From Lates calcarifer (taxonomy: Eukaryota > Chordata > Actinopteri > Centropomidae), in the NCBI RefSeq assembly GCF_001640805.2, contig NC_066853.1:26428378-26492377 (forward strand): 64,000 nt of DNA, written 5' to 3'. Position numbers and translations under genes: made by a program. Shown here one piece after another: positions 58,697-64,000 of this stretch. Position 1 is the stretch's first letter; the number at the start of each line of letters is the position of its first letter. The notes under the pieces were generated by a model. The model was not told the origin of the DNA. It searched no databases and saw nothing but the letters and a program-made list of their open reading frames with translations.

Positions 58697-58842
58697 GTGA
58701 GTACATTCCACAGAGAGATGCACGGTTACACTAGTCTTATGGTTTTACAGACACATTTATTTGAATTTTTAAATATAAGCCAGTCACTGGGGACCACATT
58801 TGATGTAGCTGATGTGATACACTTTAACCGATTACTTGAATA

Positions 58843-59125
58843 CACTGATCAGGCACAACAATAAAACCACCTGCTAAATATTATGTAGGTCCCCTCCGTG
58901 CAGCCAAAACAGCTCTGACCTGTTAGGGCATGGATACAGGACCTCTGAGGGTGTTCTCTGGTGACTGGCACCGGGACACTGGCGGTGGGTTGTGGGGTGG
59001 GGCCTCCCTGGATCTGGCTTGTTCTGGTGCACCCTGCAGATGATCAGTTGGGTTTGGATCCAGTGGATTTTGAGCAGTTTTTGTGTTGTGGTGGGGGCAT
59101 TGTCCTGCTGGTTGCTGCTGTTGTT
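58843..59125 (-). mobile_element. truncated Tc1-like fragment, same family as 21490-22008
   Basis: The left terminus CACTGATCAGGCACAACA after TA, and 'aaaacagctctgacctgtta', 'gggtggggcctcc', 'ttgttctggtgcaccc', parallel the element in the phosphatidyltransferase intron. The right terminus is missing. It begins about 150 bp after BRIP1 coding exon 5. Confidence 0.75.
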
Positions 59126-60229
59126 GCTGTTGTATTTCTGTGTATGTGGGTGTATCTAATGATGTTCTGTTACATGTCTTTGTAAGCTGCTCCTGTGAGC
59201 CACCATGCACAACATCAAGGCACTGAGGTGTCATTTAATGTCTGGTGTGAAAAAGGTCCACTGCGTCGACGGCTGAGACATTTAAATAGAACAGAGCCAT
59301 TATTACTGTTAATAGTTGTGTCTGTTGCGCCTCATCAGTTTCATAAACAGCCCACAGAAACACTGCCCTCGTGGATGATACCAGTAGAGTAGGTTACAAC
59401 AGTTGTATTTTTGCTTTATGGTTTCACCATATCAGCAATAGGTTCAGAATCACCATTCACTATCACCACTGGGTGGCGGTATACTCCACCAAATTGACCA
59501 AGGCAGTGGATAACGTTTCAAACATGTTATGGCTTTAAATGGGATGAATTTGAACATTGCTGTCAATTAATGTTTTTATAAACGTGTACAAACAACAATG
59601 GTGGTATAGACAAGGTTAATACAGACAGTATATTCAGTTTCACATTCAGTTTCACCTTAAGAAACAGGTGTATCTGTGTAAACGGGGTTCTGTGTATATC
59701 CTGTGTATTTTCATATGATGATTTCTTTTATATGAAGTCAAATTATTCATTAAGAGCCTTGTCAAGAGAGACTTGACTCCCTTCTCTCGTTGTGGAAAAA
59801 TTAAAGATAAAATAGTAAAATACTAAATAATTGAATAGTGAAATTCATGTGCACCACAGTTCGAACCACAGGAATTACAGGAACTGTAATGATGGTTTAA
59901 TTTCCTTGAGATTCAAAAGCATCAGTCCACAGTCCCAGGAGGGATAGAGGAGTGTTGTCAATTCCTTGTGTCATTTAAACTTATTGACATTTCAGGCTGC
60001 CACATTTCTGTTGTAAATGTGGATCAATGGAAAGAGTGCTAGTATACTTGAACAAGGTGAGCATTTTACATTACTATATTGTACATTTACTGTATTATAG
60101 ATGCAAACATCCCATTTATATTAATGAGGGGATAAAGAAACACTGCTGTATAACAGTAAAATTCAACAGCACCATAAATCTACAACCTCCAACGTGATCA
60201 TAGAATTGGATCGATACAAAACATACAGT

Positions 60230-60475
60230 ACTTGACCACCCTTTGCCTTTAAAAAGTACCAGTTCTCCTATGTACACAGAGTTTTTAATGTAATCCCAGA
60301 TGGACTGCATGTTGTTGAGATCAGGGTTGTGTGGAGGCTAAACCATCTGTTGCAGAAGTTCTTGTTCTTCTTGTCACTGAAGATGGGTCTTTATGACTCT
60401 GGCTGTATGTTTGGGCTCATTGTCCTGCTCCAGAATGTACTGGAGTGAACAGATGTCTCCTCATGGTTCTGCAGG
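60230..60475 (-). mobile_element. Tc1-like transposon fragment (third family)
   Basis: 'atcagggttgtgtggaggct', 'aaaccatctgttgcag', 'ttcttgttcttcttgtcact' and 'tgactctggctgtatgtttg' are recognisable as antisense of a fish Tc1 transposase region. No intact frame. Limits are approximate. Confidence 0.6.
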
Positions 60476-61329
60476 ATGAAGAAGAATCTAAACTTCATAA
60501 GTTCTTAAAACATTAGCATTATACTATACTAAACTAACCTATATAAAGATAGGCTGAAACTCGAGGTTATGCTTTTTATTGATTACTTTAATGATTATTT
60601 TCTTGATTAATTTGTCTTTTTGTCTAAAAATGACAAATAGTAAAATACTCATTATAATTCCTTAGAGCTAAAGTTGGCATCCTCAAATTTCTTGCTCAAT
60701 CTGCCCACCAGTCCAAAATTCAAGGTTTGTCAGTTTACTATCATATATAATCATATATAATAATTAAAAGCAGCAAATCCTCACATTTGAAAGGTGGAGA
60801 TTATTAACTGATCATTGAAAATATTTTTGAATGGTGCCTGTGTCGCAGTATCAGGATGAAATTCTTCAAAGTTTTAAGTCACTCAAATATGGATTACTTG
60901 GGTAGCCTAGAACATTCATGATAAATTAAATGTAAAGCTTTTGGTATTAACATGAATAGGTATAGCATCTTAAGTCAACCCATTGCTGCAGTAAGAAGCA
61001 ACCAAAACAGGTGCATCAAGTAACACCATGTTCTCAAAGGTATCAAGATGCTGTTTCTGGTGAATAATCAATGTTCCTGAGTTCTCTGCAGATCTCAAAG
61101 ACCAACAGGTTACCCATAATCATTAGACACGCTCAACCATAAAATGCTGTCGCAGAGCTCACAAGGAATGGTTGAACTCTCACAACTGCGCCTAAACCTG
61201 TCACAGGTGTGTGGCTTGGATTTAGAGCTGTGGATGATGAGAGGTGGAAAAAGAGGAGGAGGGAAAGTGAAGTCGAAAAAGCGCGTCCGTCTCTGGTTTC
61301 CCTGCAGCTACATGACCTGGGCTCTTTTG

Positions 61330-62810
61330 TCCTGCGAGCGCTGACTGACGGCCTGAATGGGGCCCTTTGAAGCAAGCTCCAGTTTTAATTAAGAGGGTTT
61401 GCCTCGCCTGGGCCGCTGATCTGTGAAAGCCACGGGGATAAATATTGAATGGGGTTCACCCGCTGGTTACTGCGCCCGAGGGATAAACAGGTGCTTTGGA
61501 GGGCAGATATTTGCCATGGTCCCCTTCTGCACAGTGTGGTCATATCGGTAGAAGGGGGTGTTCGGTGTCATGTCTTCTGAGGTATTGGCTATTGAAGCCC
61601 ACCCTTATTGGAATGAATTCCAAGTCCTTGAAAGCTGTGGAATGAGGAGCAAATTGGCGTCCAGTGAGAGGCGCCAGTGATACCTAAGTGATCCACTGCC
61701 TGCGGCCCCTCAGTGCCCTCTGACTGGCCCCCTGGAGTGTGAGATTTCCATCTATCAGGTGTTGGCAGGGAGTATAGCAACAGAAGCCTACCTGTGAATA
61801 TTCTGAGGTGTTCAGTAACACCACTGACCTCTGTTCTGTCAATTCGAGAAAGCTTTAGCCACTGTGTACACTTACACCTGGCAGTGTTGTGTCCCCAGAA
61901 ATGTATCATACTTGAAGGAGCTAAGTGAACTTAAAGAAACTTAGTACACCTATTCCAAGTGAACACAGTAAACCTGGAGACATGTAGGAAACCTAAAGAA
62001 TCTTATACTACGTATACTTTTATTATACAGTGTAGCTGTAACTGCAGTGTTGATAGGAAAACAGTTCTTTCATGTAACATGTTGTTTGACAAAGCAAGGA
62101 CATACTCATTGCTAACAGCACCCAAAGAGCAACACCAGTGAAATTGTTGTGTGCTGAAAGAAAGCAGAGCTGGTGTCCCATTTGCCCCTTTTGCCAGTTA
62201 TCTGCATTCCTTTCTAGGGGGTGTCTGTTCTGGGCTGTGGGGCCAAGCTTGAAACCTTGTTGTCCTGGTATCTCGGGAGGCAGGCGCGTAAAAGGATACT
62301 CTTGTGTCAGCTGTTTCCTGCTGCTGCTTTTGACAAGGGCCTCTATTCATCAGCAGGCCCTTCCACTCTGCCCGAGCCCACCCCTCCTTCCCCCTCCTGC
62401 CAATGAATAAGTAATTATTGGCCATCTTGGGGCAGGATATTTGGATGGCTCTATTTAATGTGGCAGCAGCAGGTAAGGTGATCAGGCCCAGGGCCCAGTC
62501 TGTGAAGCGTAACTGTTCCAGAAGAGAAAGGTAACTTGAACTGGTGTTGGGGCCCTGCAGCACCTCTGTTTATTTTTCACATGGGCTCAGGGCTCGTTAT
62601 CCCTCTTAACTCTGGGAGATGGCTCTCTAAGGGCTCTCTGTGGCCTGTACTCCATCACACATTGTAATATTTGATGGGCAAACATGCTTGGAAAATCTGA
62701 GCTGGCGAGTAACTCGAGCTCCTCATCTGTCATCAGAAGTGCTACCTTCTGATCCCCATCGTAAGTTGCGATGCATGACAACACATACCATTCATTCTTA
62801 CGTGGAATCA
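61330..62810. promoter_or_regulatory. candidate conserved non-coding / enhancer block in a BRIP1 intron
   Basis: Sequence here is complex and noticeably less AT-rich than its flanks, without repeat signatures or splice-flanked exons. It includes homeobox-like TAATTATTGGCCATC at about 62411-62425 and AT-rich TTTTAATTAAGAG at 61383. Several open frames cross it on the minus strand but look like by-products of low stop density. In vertebrates the TBX2/TBX4-BRIP1 neighbourhood is known to hold many conserved non-coding elements. This call is inference only. Confidence 0.35.
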
Positions 62811-63206
62811 TTCAGGTAGTTTGCAGAGAATTTAGGGCTAAACATTGTTTCCAAACTTATCAATAATGTTTATTCAAGAAACAAATTTCTGATAATCTTT
62901 TTTCAAAATATAGTAGCATGCGGTGGACATATCAATGTTGACCTTTTGCTGGAGGTCACCATGATGTTATTCCAATCAAAAGACAGGAATTAATGGATAG
63001 TCTTTTCCTTTATCATCTGTACATATGGTTTGATTGTAGTGAGGCATATGGATAAAATCCTCTGTCAATGAATATGTCATTTTATATTGCAATATAGATA
63101 TACAGTATATCATACAGTTTTAGGAAAATCAGTTGAGGGACTGTTAATGTATTGAATTGCCAGACAGGTAATGTCTGTTTCTGGCTTATCCAGCATACAG
63201 CATATT

Positions 63207-63231
63207 AAAAAAAAAAAAAAAAAAAAAAAAA
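63207..63231 (+). repeat. A25 homopolymer
   Basis: Twenty-five A in a row, possibly the tail of an old retroposed sequence, though no source element was recognised upstream. Confidence 0.95.
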
Positions 63232-64000
63232 GCTAACAAGTCATGGTACTTCATCGCACTGATGCTGTAAGGTCTATCATTCTAATGATGCTATAAAGTA
63301 GACCTGGTTTACTCAGAGATAATAAATGAAAATCTACCTTAGTACACAGGATGGCATATACATATACACATATAACTCTCATACATTTGACAAATCTATC
63401 TCATTGTATATTATCACATCACCCAACCATACTGTTTTTGATAATTATCATTCTAAAATGTAGGTTACGCAACATTAGCTGTCCTTAGGTTACTGGTCAT
63501 ACCAGACCAAGTAAGACTCGAGCAGCAAAACTTCTTGAGTGTATGCAAAATTGAATCGGCTATCAGAAGTTAACCACACCAATCAGATATTTCATAGGAC
63601 ATAACTACTTTGAAATTATATGACCCTGAATTAGGGTCTCGTTTTGCAGAAAATGCAGGGAAAAAAAAGTATGGGCTGCAAAATGTATATTGAAAGTTTA
63701 TCTGGATTGTAGTATTTCTTTTGCACCTGTTTTTTGCCCCAGATTTAAACAGACAAATTTATTTGACAAAATAAAATAGGAAATGAATGAACCATACTTA
63801 TGTGTTAGATTATACATACAGCATATGATATATAGAATATATTTAAAGATAAATTACCACTAGTACTACTACTGCTACTACAACTGCTGCAACTACTACT
63901 GAAAATATTGATAATGACATATTTTACACTTGACAATCCTAAATGATTATACTTACAATTCTAGATTTGAAAAGCCAGTGATTGGATGTTGTATGTGAGC

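Larger units (their letters stand above)
58697..64000 (+). other. BRIP1 intron after coding exon 5, at least 5.3 kb
   Basis: From the donor GTGAGT after 58696 to the window end no further BRIP1 exon was recognised. It contains Tc1 fragments (58843-59125, 60230-60475), a candidate conserved block (61330-62810), an A25 run (63207-63231) and short CTA/CTG triplet-like sequence near 63860-63900. Confidence 0.7.

Noticed and set aside
58923..59234. 103-codon minus-strand open frame with a Gln run
   Set aside because: Decayed Tc1 fragment (PLDPNPTDHLQGAPEQAR resembles the transposase end) plus a CTG-type repeat.
62198..62563. 121-codon minus-strand open frame
   Set aside because: Low-complexity Arg/Pro-rich reading of GC-rich sequence; better explained as non-coding conserved-type DNA.

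Overview
This is a vertebrate nuclear window, almost certainly from a ray-finned (teleost) fish. The genes are split by GT-AG introns, the intergenic DNA is AT-rich, and the repeats are typical of fish (Tc1-like fragments, hAT and piggyBac remnants, MITEs, CA repeats). Gene identities come from recognising exon translations by eye. No database was searched, and the species cannot be named.

Layout from left to right: (1) 1-17568, minus strand: the first two coding exons of USP32, a ubiquitin-specific protease, separated by a 13.7 kb first intron. The rest of the gene lies beyond position 1. (2) 18708-23723, plus strand: a complete six-exon gene for a 203-residue CDP-alcohol phosphatidyltransferase related to phosphatidylinositol synthase, head to head with USP32. 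(3) 29060-39453, minus strand: complete APPBP2 (13 coding exons, 588 residues), a TPR substrate receptor of Cullin-2 ubiquitin ligases. (4) 41037-48107, plus strand: complete PPM1D/Wip1 (6 exons, 558 residues), head to head with APPBP2. (5) 51527-58696, plus strand: the first five coding exons of BRIP1/FANCJ (236 residues, including the Q motif and Walker A). The gene then enters an intron of at least 5.3 kb that runs off the right end.

The USP32-APPBP2-PPM1D order matches human 17q23. In human, BCAS3, TBX2 and TBX4 lie between PPM1D and BRIP1; here BRIP1 follows PPM1D directly. The lipid-synthase-like gene sits between USP32 and APPBP2, where I know of no mammalian counterpart, and it is the most interesting gene here. 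Functionally, the genes touch ubiquitin signalling (USP32, APPBP2), DNA-damage signalling and repair (PPM1D, BRIP1) and lipid synthesis. They are a syntenic neighbourhood, not an operon.

The space between exons is mostly introns with degenerate transposons. The clearest are a 211 bp TA-flanked MITE, a piggyBac remnant, two hAT-type elements (one nested in another repeat with a near-perfect 8 bp target duplication), and a Tc1-like element whose transposase region is present in both orientations. A complex, less AT-rich block at 61.3-62.8 kb looks like a candidate conserved non-coding element. I found no CRISPR array, no RNA gene I could support and no bacterial-type system.
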